Source: Gammaproteobacteria bacterium HGW-Gammaproteobacteria-4
GTDB lineage: Bacteria > Pseudomonadota > Gammaproteobacteria > Xanthomonadales > Xanthomonadaceae
Assembly (NCBI GenBank): GCA_002839995.1
Contig: PGZC01000001.1
Coordinates: 1 to 64,000, forward strand
Reading direction: 5' to 3'
Length of the DNA: 64,000 bases
Below the pieces are notes generated by a model that did not search any database, was not told where the DNA came from, and worked only from the letters and a program-made list of their open reading frames with translations. Positions 25,473 through 34,019 of the stretch are shown here, one piece after another (positions within the stretch are counted from its first letter, which is position 1; every line of letters begins with the position of its first letter). The translations under genes were made by a program, and so were the position numbers.

Positions 25473-25828
25473 GTACGCCGCGGCCCACCGACATCATCCT
25501 GCACCGTTCCTCGCACACCCTGGAAGTTGCGTTCGACAGCGGCGAGCGCTTCGCGTTGCCGTTCGAATACCTGCGCGTGGAGTCGCCCAGTGCCGAGGTC
25601 CAGGGCCATGGCCCCAGCCAGAAGGTGCTGGTTGCCGGCAAGCGCGGCGTTATCATCGATGCCATCGAGCCGGTTGGCCATTACGCCGTGCTGCTGCGTT
25701 TTTCCGATGGCCACGCCAGTGGCATTTTCAGTTGGGAAACGCTGTACACCCTGGGTCGCGAGCAGGACAAGCGCTGGTCGGGGTATCTTGCCGCCATCGA
25801 AGCGGCAAACCTGTCGCGTGATGCCTGA
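25469..25828 (+). CDS. DUF971 (GBBH-like N-terminal domain) protein
   Basis: 119 residues. This small beta-rich domain (LPFEYLRVESPSAEVQGHG, VGHYAVLLRFSDGHASGIFSW, YTLGREQ) is the stand-alone form of the zinc-binding domain found at the N-terminus of gamma-butyrobetaine hydroxylase. In proteobacteria it is often near hslUV and linked by context to Fe-S or quinone metabolism. The TTG at 25469 gives a TTGA overlap with the previous stop; a GTG at 25445 is an alternative. Confidence 0.82.
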   Translation: MSTPRPTDIILHRSSHTLEVAFDSGERFALPFEYLRVESPSAEVQGHGPSQKVLVAGKRGVIIDAIEPVGHYAVLLRFSDGHASGIFSWETLYTLGREQDKRWSGYLAAIEAANLSRDA

Positions 25829-25840
25829 AGGTGCCATGCC

Positions 25841-26488
25841 GTGAAACCCCATCAACAGCGTTTTCTTGAATTGGCACTGGCACGCGAGGCGCTGCGCTTT
25901 GGCGAGTTCACGCTCAAGTCGGGGCGCAGCAGTCCGTATTTTTTCAACGCCGGGCGTTTCGACAGCGGCGCCGCGCTGGCGACACTGGGCGAATGTTATG
26001 CCGATGCGCTCGCGGACAGCGCAATCGCATTCGACGGCCTGTTCGGGCCGGCCTACAAAGGCATCCCGCTGGCCACGGCGCTGGCGCTGGCGCTGGCGGC
26101 GCGTGGTCGCGACGTGCCGCTGAGCTTCAACCGCAAGGAGGCCAAGACGCACGGCGAGGGCGGCAGCCTGATCGGGGCACCGCTGCGCGGCCGGATCGTG
26201 ATCGTCGATGACGTGATCACCGCCGGCACCGCCATTCGTGAATCGGTCGCCATCATTCAGGACGCCGGCGCCGAGGTTGCCGGCATCGTGCTGGCGCTGG
26301 ATCGGCAGGAGCGCGGCCAGGACGACCGGCGCTCGGCGGCGCAGGAAGTCGCCGACACCTTCGCGATTCCGGTGTGCGCCATCGCCAGCCTGGACGCGCT
26401 GTTGCAGTTTGCCGGCGAGCAGCCGCACCTGGCGCTGCAACGTACCCGGCTTTTGCAGTATCGTGAGCATTACGGTTGTAGTGAGTGA
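25841..26488 (+). CDS. pyrE: Orotate phosphoribosyltransferase
   Basis: 215 residues. PyrE makes orotidine 5'-phosphate from orotate and PRPP in pyrimidine synthesis. The PRPP-binding motif is [14 protein letters not shown] (about 119-132), and the flexible catalytic loop holds [11 protein letters not shown]. The length is that of the family. It starts with GTG at 25841; the nearby ATG is out of frame and hits a stop at once. Confidence 0.96.
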   Translation: MKPHQQRFLELALAREALRFGEFTLKSGRSSPYFFNAGRFDSGAALATLGECYADALADSAIAFDGLFGPAYKGIPLATALALALAARGRDVPLSFNRKEAKTHGEGGSLIGAPLRGRIVIVDDVITAGTAIRESVAIIQDAGAEVAGIVLALDRQERGQDDRRSAAQEVADTFAIPVCAIASLDALLQFAGEQPHLALQRTRLLQYREHYGCSE

Positions 26489-26496
26489 GGCCGCCG

Positions 26497-27183
26497 ATGC
26501 GCATCTCATGGATCATGGTTTTGCTCGCCGTCGTGCTGGCGGCACCGGCGCTACAGGCGCAAGGCGATCCGGCGCCGAAGCTGTACCGCTGGACCGACAA
26601 GGACGGAAAGGAGCATTACACCGACAGCCTGCCGGCCGAGGCGGTCGATGCGGCGCGCGCGGAGTTGAACAAGGCCAGCGGCAGTACGGTGGCGGCGATC
26701 GAGCGCGCCCTGACCGATGAGGAGCGCGCGCAACTGGCGCGCGAAGCGGAGACGGCGGCGACGGCGGCCAAACTCGAGGCCGACCGACTGGAAAACGATC
26801 GCGCCCTGCTGTCGTCGTATTCCACCGAGAGCGAACTGCAAAAGACCTACAGCGAGCGGCTGATGCTGGTCGATGAGTCGGTGAAGTCGGCGCACGTGGG
26901 CATCGACAGCCAACGCGGCAGCCTGACCAGCCTGCTGGCGCACGCCACCGATCGCGAACTCGCCGGGCAGGTGGTCGATGCCCGCACCTTGGCCAACTTG
27001 AGCGAAGCGCATCGCCAGTTGGGCGAGCAAAGAGACGTGTTGCAGCGCCGCGAAGCCGAGCGCGACGCCTTGCAGGACGAACTGGATACGCTGTTGGCGC
27101 GTTACCGTGAATTGAAAGCCAACCCGCCGCCTGAGTCCGACGCCGCACCGCCGCAGTCGGCAGAGCCCAAGTCCGGCGCCTGA
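26497..27183 (+). CDS. DUF4124 periplasmic coiled-coil protein
   Basis: About 228 residues. A Sec signal peptide (MVLLAVVLAAPALQAQ) precedes the DUF4124 motif KLYRWTDKDGKEHYTDSLPA, then a long charged, Ala/Glu/Arg-rich coiled coil (about 70-215) and a Pro-rich end. DUF4124 proteins are common envelope proteins of unknown role in Xanthomonadales and Pseudomonas. The ATG at 26497 is preferred to a GTG at 26485, which overlaps the pyrE stop. Confidence 0.78.
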   Translation: MRISWIMVLLAVVLAAPALQAQGDPAPKLYRWTDKDGKEHYTDSLPAEAVDAARAELNKASGSTVAAIERALTDEERAQLAREAETAATAAKLEADRLENDRALLSSYSTESELQKTYSERLMLVDESVKSAHVGIDSQRGSLTSLLAHATDRELAGQVVDARTLANLSEAHRQLGEQRDVLQRREAERDALQDELDTLLARYRELKANPPPESDAAPPQSAEPKSGA

Positions 27184-27185
27184 TT

Positions 27186-27410
27186 GCCGAGAAGCCGGGA
27201 CTGGGGACTGGGGACTGGGGACTCGGGACTCGGGACTCGGGACTCGGGACGTAGCGATTGATGGGTTTCGCTGCGCTCTACCCATCCTACGCTCTACCCT
27301 CTCTTACGGATTCGGGACTAAAAGCTTGCGAACTTCTGCTTTTGCTTCTGCGTTGTTGCTCTTGCTTTTCCGAGTCCCCAGTCCCCAGTCCCCAGTCCCG
27401 GCTTCTTGGC
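27186..27410. repeat. 225-bp element with 41-bp heptad-repeat inverted ends
   Basis: Left arm 27186-27226 and right arm 27370-27410 are reverse complements with one mismatch. Each arm is built of GGGGACT heptads after an AAGCCGGGACT-type tip; on the left the heptads continue as CGGGACT units. The core includes a small ATGGGTTTCGC...CCCATCC palindrome. The right end abuts the stop codon of the HD-GYP gene. Confidence 0.75.
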
Positions 27411-27416
27411 TTTTCG

Positions 27417-29318
27417 CTACACATGCCGATAGCGCTCGTACACTTCGGTGATCTGCGGCATCGCGCGCTCGAATGCGGCGATCACTGCGGGGTCGAAGTG
27501 CTTGCCTGATTGTTCGCGCAAATAGTCGAGGCCACGCTGCAGCGACCACGCTTCCTTGTACGGTCGCTTCGAGGTCAACGCGTCGAACACGTCGGCCGCC
27601 GCAACGATACGCGCGGCCAGCGGGATCTCTCGGCCACGGGTCCCCATGGGGTAGCCGCCGCCGTCGAACCATTCGTGATGGCCTTCGGCGATATCGATGG
27701 CGACCTTGAACAGATCGCGCGAGCTTTCCGGCAACTGCCCGGCGCAGGCGCGCAACACACTGCCGCCGATCAGCGGGTGCATCCGCATCTCGGTACGCTC
27801 CGCTTCGGACAGTTGCCCGGGCTTGAGCAGGATCGAGTCCGGCACGCCGACTTTGCCGATGTCGTGCATCGCGGCAAAGCGCAACACATCGCGGGCGAAA
27901 CCGGGCGGCAACGCTTCGCCTGCATCAATCGTATCCATGCACTGCCTGGCGATAGCGTGCGCGTAGTGGCTCATCCGGATCAGGTGGTTGCCGGTTTCCG
28001 GGTCGCGGCTTTCGGCCAGTTTGGACAGGCCGTTGACGGCCGCCAACAACAGTTGCTCGGACAGCGCGCTCTTCTCGAAACCGTGCGCAATCACCGGTGC
28101 CAGATTGCCGAGCAGCGCCTGGGCATCATGGGAAAACGCGTGTGCGTTGTGCGCCGCCAGCACCAGGGTAAAGCCGGGCCCCGATTCGCTGGGCAGGCTC
28201 AGCGCCAGCGTGGTCTGAAAACCGCGGCTGGACAATGCATCGGCCACTGCCGGCAATGCGAAGCTGGCTTCGTGCAGGGCAAAGCGTTTGCCCGATTGCA
28301 AATCGGTTTGCTCTGCGACCTCGATGCCCTGGGTCGGCAGTTCCGGGAATTGTTCGCGCAACTGCACGCTGCGCGAGTCGGCGTCGTTGTCGTACAGCCC
28401 CAGCCAGTCGGCGGGCAAGAAGGCGCCCAACGCATCGCGGACATCGCGCGCGGTCGCGCGCAGGTCGGCGCCGCGTTGAATGCTGTCGAGCAGGCGCAAC
28501 ACCGCACCCATGCGGGTAGACACGGTATTGATTGCCGTGTTGAGCGCGCCGAGCTCATCGTTCGAGCGATCCGGAATGTGGTGGCCGAAGTAGCCGCGCG
28601 CGATCTGCTCGCAACCGTGCTGGGTTGCGCCGACGCGGCGGGTCAACGAGCGGATCAACACGATGACGCCCAGTGCGCTCGCGATCAGAGTCAGCATCAC
28701 GCCCCACTGGCCGATCAGGCGGGCGTTGCGCTGATGCGACTTGATCACCCGCTGCAGCGACGAACCGACGCCGGAAATGCGACCGGCAAGTGCATTGGAT
28801 TGCTCGACGATGTGGCGCGCCGCCCATTCGAGGCGGGGTTCGTCGGCATCCGGCCCCAGCGCCTGTTGCAACTGGCTGCGGTAATCGCGCCAGAACGCGC
28901 GTAGCGGATCAAAGCGCGGGTCGGTGCCGGTTGCGGATGGCCCCAGCAGCAGCAAGGCCCAAGGCGTCTGTTCGCTGCGGGTACGTTGATCGGCCAGCGA
29001 CGCCAGCAGGGTCTCGACCTGCTCGACGTCGTCCTTGAGCTGGGCGAAGTAGAGCGTGGTATCGCGAAAATAATCGGGGTAGTCGCGCGGCGCATTGCGC
29101 AAATAACGTTCGGCATCGGAATGGTAGCGCGCCACCAGAGTATCGAGGCGGCGCAGGTCAGCCATCAACGACTGGTCGCGCTGGCTCAGTGCCAGGGCCC
29201 AGGCGCTGAAACCCAACGCCAGCAACATCAGCACGAACAGACCACCCAGCCCGCCGACCAGCACGATACGCAGGCGATAGCGGCCAAGCCGCGCGACCCG
29301 ATTGCGAAAGCCGCTCAC
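27417..29318 (-). CDS. HAMP/GAF-like HD-GYP phosphodiesterase
   Basis: 633 residues. Membrane segments at about 17-45 and 205-225 flank a periplasmic helical sensor region. A HAMP domain (about 226-280) and a GAF-like region (290-410) follow. The HD-GYP domain (about 420-625) has MHDIGK near residue 484, HHEW and GGYP near 545, and DVFDAL. It should hydrolyse cyclic di-GMP in the cytoplasm. The canonical HHExxDGxGYP reads HHEWFDGGGYP, a mild variant, so activity is likely but should be tested. It is monocistronic. Confidence 0.88.
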   Translation of the reverse strand: MSGFRNRVARLGRYRLRIVLVGGLGGLFVLMLLALGFSAWALALSQRDQSLMADLRRLDTLVARYHSDAERYLRNAPRDYPDYFRDTTLYFAQLKDDVEQVETLLASLADQRTRSEQTPWALLLLGPSATGTDPRFDPLRAFWRDYRSQLQQALGPDADEPRLEWAARHIVEQSNALAGRISGVGSSLQRVIKSHQRNARLIGQWGVMLTLIASALGVIVLIRSLTRRVGATQHGCEQIARGYFGHHIPDRSNDELGALNTAINTVSTRMGAVLRLLDSIQRGADLRATARDVRDALGAFLPADWLGLYDNDADSRSVQLREQFPELPTQGIEVAEQTDLQSGKRFALHEASFALPAVADALSSRGFQTTLALSLPSESGPGFTLVLAAHNAHAFSHDAQALLGNLAPVIAHGFEKSALSEQLLLAAVNGLSKLAESRDPETGNHLIRMSHYAHAIARQCMDTIDAGEALPPGFARDVLRFAAMHDIGKVGVPDSILLKPGQLSEAERTEMRMHPLIGGSVLRACAGQLPESSRDLFKVAIDIAEGHHEWFDGGGYPMGTRGREIPLAARIVAAADVFDALTSKRPYKEAWSLQRGLDYLREQSGKHFDPAVIAAFERAMPQITEVYERYRHV

Positions 29319-29709
29319 GCCGAGGCTCCGCCATGACCAATCTGCGGCACAACGGCACGCGCGCCGGCGCGCACAACAAATTCCATCACGTCACCCCCGT
29401 AACGTTTGTTCCCCGTTGGCGATATCCATACGGGTGCGTAGCACTATACTCAATCATTGTGCACGGATCGGCACTGGGCGCAAAGGCGGCTACCACGACA
29501 TGGCAGTTGTGCCGGGTCCCGTTTCGCCAACGCGCGCAAGCCGACGGTCCTTGTGTCGCATCTTGCCGCGTTGACAGTTGTCGGTCGTGTGCTTTTTGCT
29601 ACTGAAGCTGCCCCCGTCGGCGCAGATTGCCGTACCGGCAGAGGCTCGCGCGGCGACGAATCGGATGCCCTGTCGGTTGGTCGCAAAACGGCATCGTTGC
29701 GGGTGGGGC
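29319..29709. other. Intergenic region at the left edge of the metal island
   Basis: About 390 bp between the HD-GYP start and the MerR-type promoter. CACTATACTC near 29438-29447 could be a -10. No gene or repeat was recognised. Short open frames here lack start signals and family resemblance. Confidence 0.5.
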
Positions 29710-29741
29710 TTGACTCTGGACTATGGTCCAGGGTGCAGAAT
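29710..29741 (+). promoter_or_regulatory. MerR-type promoter with 20-bp spacer (second copy)
   Basis: TTGACT (29710-29715) and CAGAAT (29736-29741) are separated by 20 bp carrying the dyad CTGGAC-TAT-GGTCCAG. The long spacer and central dyad are hallmarks of MerR-family activated promoters. It nearly duplicates the promoter at 35998-36029. Confidence 0.75.
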
Positions 29742-29769
29742 GGCCCGCACTTCATCGGGAGCGGGCGCC

Positions 29770-29871
29770 ATGTACAGCGGTCAACTGGCCAGACTCGCCG
29801 ACGTTCCGATCGACGCTGTGCGCAAAGACCTGTTTGCGTTACTGGTCGGAAAAACCGTCACGGAGCAGTGA
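29770..29871 (+). pseudogene. MerR-family regulator stub (first 17 residues)
   Basis: Begins [18 protein letters not shown], matching [18 protein letters not shown] of the intact regulator at 36057, then leaves the family and stops after 33 codons. Its TGA overlaps the ATG of the methyltransferase (TGATG). It may now serve as a short leader ORF that couples translation to the next gene. Confidence 0.75.
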
Positions 29872-30533
29872 TGCAGCGATCGTCCAAATCCAAATACGTG
29901 CCCGCTTTGGGGTTCCACTGGCTTACCCCCTGCTACGATGCAGTAGTCGGCACTACCACGCGGGAGCGCAGTTTCAAACAGGCTCTCATCAAGCAAGCAC
30001 GTTTCGAGCCGGGGCAGCGGGTGCTTGACCTGGCTTCTGGAACGGGCACCTTGGCAATCTGGATCAAACAACAGCAGCCACAAGCCGAGGTCACAGGGGT
30101 TGATGGTGATCCGGCCATCCTGTCCCTTTCGTCTCGCAAGGCACAAAAAGCCCATGTCTCGGTGCAGTTCGACCGCGCGCTGTCCTACAGTCTGCCTTAT
30201 CCGGCGGCGCACTTTGATCGGGTGGTTTCAAGCTTGTTCTTTCACCACCTTTCATGGGAAAACAAAGAGCGCACAGCGCGGGAACTATTCCGGATTCTCA
30301 AGCCAGGAGCACAGTTGCATGTCGCTGACTGGGGGCGCCCCGCCAACGCGTTGATGCGGGGGTTGTTCCTGTTCGTTCAACTTCTCGATGGTTTCAAAAA
30401 CACGGAGGACAACGTGTCGGGCAAACTCGTCACGCTCTTCGAGTATGCGGGGTTTGTTGAAGTGCTACAGCGGCAAACCTTCGACACCATCCACGGAACA
30501 ATGGCGCTCTATAGTGCGGTCAAACCTGGCTAA
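29871..30533 (+). CDS. Class I SAM-dependent methyltransferase
   Basis: 220 residues with a Rossmann methyltransferase core: motif I VLDLASGTGTLAIWI (about 51-65), the acidic GVDGDP after strand 2, and FDRVVSSLFFHHL. It resembles UbiE/Methyltransf_11-type proteins. The substrate is unknown. Its position downstream of a metal-type MerR promoter and at the head of the copper genes suggests metal-induced expression. It lacks the Cys set expected for an arsenite methyltransferase. Confidence 0.8.
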   Translation: MQRSSKSKYVPALGFHWLTPCYDAVVGTTTRERSFKQALIKQARFEPGQRVLDLASGTGTLAIWIKQQQPQAEVTGVDGDPAILSLSSRKAQKAHVSVQFDRALSYSLPYPAAHFDRVVSSLFFHHLSWENKERTARELFRILKPGAQLHVADWGRPANALMRGLFLFVQLLDGFKNTEDNVSGKLVTLFEYAGFVEVLQRQTFDTIHGTMALYSAVKPG

Positions 30534-30614
30534 CATGGCGCTCGACCTGACTCGCCACGTCGGCAATTCGCACCTCGTACGTGAGCGTTGCGAAAGTGCG
30601 CTCGCGTAGCGTTG

Positions 30615-30631
30615 TGCTATCCTCAAAAACG
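30615..30631 (+). promoter_or_regulatory. copL extended -10 promoter, near-leaderless
   Basis: TGCTATCCT (30615-30623) is an extended -10 (TGn plus TATCCT). Only 8 nt separate it from the copL ATG, so the transcript would have a leader of about 2 nt. No Shine-Dalgarno sequence fits in that space. Confidence 0.55.
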
Positions 30632-31087
30632 ATGTCTGCCCTGTCCATCATTGCCCGGTTGTTGCTGAGTATGGCGCTGATCGTCAATGGATCGGCGGGC
30701 GCGATGGTTGGCGCGCACGCGATGACGGATCATGCTCAACCACAGCCAGCCCGGCACGTGGACGCCAGTGGGGCGGTATCCGGGCACGACGAGAACACGG
30801 GTCTGGCTTTCGCCGAGCCGTCGTGCCATCACATGCAGGGCATGGCTGCGCCGGCGGTACCATCCGACACTCCGGCCGCAGTGCCGGGCCATGGCCCGAA
30901 CCATGCGCCGGATTGCTGTGGGTCTGCGGATTGCCGCAGCGGCTGCGCACAGCATTGCGCGGCCGCCATCGCTGGCACGGTGGTGGTACAAAGCGCGGTC
31001 ATCCCGCGTGTCGGCCTCATGCTGCCGCTGCCGACCAGCCACGTTTCGCCAACGCTGCCGCACCTGATTCGACCACCGATCTGCTGA
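30632..31087 (+). CDS. copL: CopL-family Cys/His-rich metal-binding protein
   Basis: 151 residues. An N-terminal hydrophobic signal (IARLLLSMALIVNGSAGAMVG) is followed by His/Met-rich linkers and a Cys cluster (PSCHHMQG; DCCGSADCRSGCAQHC). It ends in LPHLIRPPIC. CopL of Xanthomonas precedes copAB and is needed for copper-induced copAB expression. Here too it directly precedes copA. The features predict an exported or membrane-inserted copper-binding peptide. ATG 30632 is preferred because the signal peptide begins there; an upstream in-frame start would add a charged 17-residue leader. Confidence 0.85.
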   Translation: MSALSIIARLLLSMALIVNGSAGAMVGAHAMTDHAQPQPARHVDASGAVSGHDENTGLAFAEPSCHHMQGMAAPAVPSDTPAAVPGHGPNHAPDCCGSADCRSGCAQHCAAAIAGTVVVQSAVIPRVGLMLPLPTSHVSPTLPHLIRPPIC

Positions 31088-31096
31088 ACCTCTGCA

Positions 31097-31121
31097 ACGC
31101 CTGTCCAGGCGTGCTTTCTCC
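31097..31121 (+). terminator. Hairpin and T-rich run between copL and copA
   Basis: ACGCCTG-TC-CAGGCGT (31097-31112; in practice a 5-bp stem with a 6-nt loop) followed by GCTTTCTCC. It lies 9 bp after the copL stop and 105 bp before copA. It could attenuate read-through into copA. The T run is imperfect. Confidence 0.4.
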
Positions 31122-31225
31122 TGTTCGTGTCCGTTGCGAGGCTTGCCCGCCAACGCGATGCGATGGGGTGTTCGGCCCAGGCCTCGCCTGCTGCCATCGG
31201 AATATAGAATACAGAGAGGTGTTTC

Positions 31226-33028
31226 ATGTCGATCCAATCGTCCGGCGTTGCGTCGGATCTGTCGCGTCGCCGTTTTGTCCAGGGATTGGCGGTGGGTGGT
31301 GCCGTCGCCGGTATGGGGTGGTGGTCCAGTCCCGCGTGGGCGCTCCTGTCGTCCGCGCAAGCCGAGGTGCTCTCGGGCACCGACTTTCATCTGGTCATTG
31401 GCGAGACGCCGGTGAACTTCACCGGCCGTAACCGCACTGCGATCACCGTCAACGGCTCCGTGCCGGCGCCGACCCTGCGCTGGCGCGAGGGCGATACCGT
31501 CAATTTGTACGTAGCCAATACCTTGCCGCCCGGCTCGATTCACGGTCGGCACACCTCGATCCACTGGCACGGCATCCTGCTGCCGGCCAACATGGATGGC
31601 GTGCCGGGCCTGAGTTTCGATGGTATCGGCCTTGGCGAGACGTGGCATTACCGGTTCCAGGTGCGGCAAAGCGGTACCTACTGGTACCACAGCCACTCCG
31701 GTTTCCAGGAACAGGCCGGGCTGTACGGCGCGATCATCATCGACCCGCTGGCGCCCGAGCCCTTCACCCATGACCGCGATTACGTGGTGATGCTGTCGGA
31801 CTGGACCGATCTGGCGCCTGCGGCGTTGTTCGCACGCCTGAAGAAAATGTCGGATTACGACAATTACTACAAACGAACCGTCGGCGACTTCATTCGCGAT
31901 GCGCGGCGCGACGGGCTGGCGGCAACGCTGGCCGACCGCAAGATGTGGGGCGGGATGCGCATGACACCGACCGATCTGTCGGACGTCAACGCCCACACCT
32001 ACACCTACCTGATGAACGGCACCACCGCGCTGGGCAACTGGACCGGCCTGTTTCGTGCTGGCGAAAAGATCCGCCTGCGTTTCATCAATGGCTCGGCAAT
32101 GAGCTACTTCGATGTGCGCATCCCCGGCTTGAAAATGACCGTGGTCGCCGCCGATGGTCAGTACGTGCATCCGGTGAGCGTGGACGAGTTCCGCATCGCG
32201 GTGGCCGAGACCTTCGACGTGATCGTCGAACCCTCGGGCCAGGACGCGTTCACGATCTTCGCCCAGGACATGGGCCGCACCGGCTATGTCAGCGGCACCC
32301 TGGCCGTGCGCGAAGGCTTGCGCGCGCCGCTGCCGGCGCTCGACCCGCGCCCGCTCCTGAGCATGGCCGACATGGGCATGGGTGGCATGGATCATGGCGG
32401 TATGGGCATGAGCGCCATGGCCGGCACGGATCATGGTGGCATGGACATGAGCGCCATGGCCGGTATGGATCACGGCAGCATGGATAGGGATGCGATGTCC
32501 GGCATGCAGACGCACCCGGCGAGCGAAGCGGGCAACCCGCTGGTCGATATGCAGGCGATGACGGTCAGCGCCAAGCTCGACGATCCCGGCATCGGCCTGC
32601 GCGACAACGGTCGCAAGGTACTGTGTTATGCCGACCTCAAAAGCCTGTTCGCCGATCCCGATGGCCGCGCGCCGGGCCGCGAGATCGAACTGCACCTGAC
32701 CGGGCACATGGAGAGGTTCGCCTGGTCGTTCAACGGTCGGAAATTCATGGATGCCGAACCGCTGCGGCTCAACTATGGTGAGCGAATGCGGATCACCCTG
32801 GTCAACGACACCATGATGACGCATCCGATTCACTTGCATGGCGTGTGGAGCGATCTGGAGGACGCGCAGGGCAACTTCCAGGTGCGCAAGCACACCATCG
32901 ACATGCCGCCGGGCAGCAAGCGCAGCTACCGTGTGCGCGCCGATGCGCTCGGCCGCTGGGCCTACCACTGCCACCTGCTGTATCACATGGAAGCGGGGAT
33001 GATGCGTGAAGTGAGGATCGCGGAATGA
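31226..33028 (+). CDS. copA: CopA multicopper oxidase
   Basis: 600 residues. A Tat signal (SRRRFVQGLAVGG) precedes three cupredoxin domains. Copper ligands are visible: HWHG near residue 112, WYHSHSG near 152, HPIHLHG near 533, and HCHLLYHMEAGM at the C-terminus. A Met/His-rich insert (about 375-430) is built from a tandem 13-residue unit. CopA oxidises Cu(I) to less toxic Cu(II) and binds several copper ions in the periplasm. AGAGAGG precedes the ATG. Its stop overlaps the copB start (ATGA). Confidence 0.96.
   Translation: MSIQSSGVASDLSRRRFVQGLAVGGAVAGMGWWSSPAWALLSSAQAEVLSGTDFHLVIGETPVNFTGRNRTAITVNGSVPAPTLRWREGDTVNLYVANTLPPGSIHGRHTSIHWHGILLPANMDGVPGLSFDGIGLGETWHYRFQVRQSGTYWYHSHSGFQEQAGLYGAIIIDPLAPEPFTHDRDYVVMLSDWTDLAPAALFARLKKMSDYDNYYKRTVGDFIRDARRDGLAATLADRKMWGGMRMTPTDLSDVNAHTYTYLMNGTTALGNWTGLFRAGEKIRLRFINGSAMSYFDVRIPGLKMTVVAADGQYVHPVSVDEFRIAVAETFDVIVEPSGQDAFTIFAQDMGRTGYVSGTLAVREGLRAPLPALDPRPLLSMADMGMGGMDHGGMGMSAMAGTDHGGMDMSAMAGMDHGSMDRDAMSGMQTHPASEAGNPLVDMQAMTVSAKLDDPGIGLRDNGRKVLCYADLKSLFADPDGRAPGREIELHLTGHMERFAWSFNGRKFMDAEPLRLNYGERMRITLVNDTMMTHPIHLHGVWSDLEDAQGNFQVRKHTIDMPPGSKRSYRVRADALGRWAYHCHLLYHMEAGMMREVRIAE
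32390..32506 (+). repeat. Three 39-bp coding repeats in copA
   Basis: Units 32390-32428, 32429-32467 and 32468-32506 encode DHGGMGMSAMAGT, DHGGMDMSAMAGM and the more diverged DHGSMDRDAMSGM. These Met/His units are likely copper-binding and can expand or contract by slippage without breaking the frame. Confidence 0.85.
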
Positions 33029-34008
33029 GCGCCATGAACGGCTTTACCACGCTGATTCGCGCCGGTCTCGTGAGCGCGGCCATCGCGCTCGTGGCGCCGC
33101 CGGCGATCGCTCAGGAGATCGACCACTCCAGGATGCAGATGCCGGCACAAAAGCCGATGCCGAACCCGCCTGCAGAATCGATCGATCACACGGCGATGGA
33201 TCACACGGGCAAGGATCACGGCATGGGCGCCAAGCCCAGCGCAGTGGCGCAGGCGGTGGACCATTCGACGATGGCAGGCATGATGGCGGCGCCAGACGAA
33301 CCGCGCACGCCGATTCCGGCGTTGACCGATGCCGACCGCGCGGCCGCGTTCCCCGTGCTCGCGCAGCCGATGGAACATGCGTCGCGGGTTAACCGTTATG
33401 TGCTGTTCGATCAGCTCGAATGGCAGGGCGCGAACGGCGGCGCGCAGGCTTGGGACGCCAAGGGCTGGATCGGCACCGACATGGATCGACTCTGGCTGCG
33501 GACCGAAGGCGAGCGCGAGGACGGCCGCACCGAATCGGCGTTCGCCGAAGCGTTGTACGGGCGTGCGATCAGCCCGTGGTGGGATCTGCTGATCGGCGTG
33601 CGCAACGATTTTCGGCCGGGTCCGGAGCGTACCTGGGCGGCGGTTGGCGTGCAGGGCCTGGCTCCGTACAAGTTCGATATCGAAGCCACCGCCTACATCG
33701 GTGAGTCCGGACGCAGCCACGCCCGCATCGAGGCGGAATACGAACTGCTGCTCAGCAACCGGCTGATCCTGCAACCCCAGCTCGAAGCCGAGCTGTACGG
33801 CGAGAGCGATCGCCGGCGGCGCCTCGGCGCGGGCTTGAGCAGCGTCGAGCTCGGCGTGAGGCTGCGCTACGAGGTCAGTCGCGAGTTCGCGCCCTACCTC
33901 GGTGTGGTCTGGAGCCGCAAATTCGGCGACAGCGCCGATTTTGCTCGCGACGATGGCGAGCGCGTCCAAGACACCCGCCTTGTTGCGGGCATTCGCATCT
34001 GGTTCTGA
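33025..34008 (+). CDS. copB: CopB outer membrane copper resistance protein
   Basis: 327 residues. A signal peptide (VSAAIALVAPPAIAQ) is followed by a Met/His-rich segment (about 30-90, with DHSRMQM, DHTAMDHTGKDHGMG) and the CopB beta-barrel (EWQGANGGAQAWDAKGWIG to GVVWSRKFGDSADFARDDG, ending RIWF). CopB is an outer membrane protein that works with CopA. It overlaps copA by 4 bp and precedes the cytochrome gene by 11 bp. Confidence 0.95.
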   Translation: MSAMNGFTTLIRAGLVSAAIALVAPPAIAQEIDHSRMQMPAQKPMPNPPAESIDHTAMDHTGKDHGMGAKPSAVAQAVDHSTMAGMMAAPDEPRTPIPALTDADRAAAFPVLAQPMEHASRVNRYVLFDQLEWQGANGGAQAWDAKGWIGTDMDRLWLRTEGEREDGRTESAFAEALYGRAISPWWDLLIGVRNDFRPGPERTWAAVGVQGLAPYKFDIEATAYIGESGRSHARIEAEYELLLSNRLILQPQLEAELYGESDRRRRLGAGLSSVELGVRLRYEVSREFAPYLGVVWSRKFGDSADFARDDGERVQDTRLVAGIRIWF

Positions 34009-34019
34009 AGGAGACAAAC

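Noticed and set aside
30623-32986. 787-residue minus-strand open frame opposite copL and copA
   Set aside because: Low-complexity His/Gly/Arg shadow; copA on the plus strand is unmistakable.
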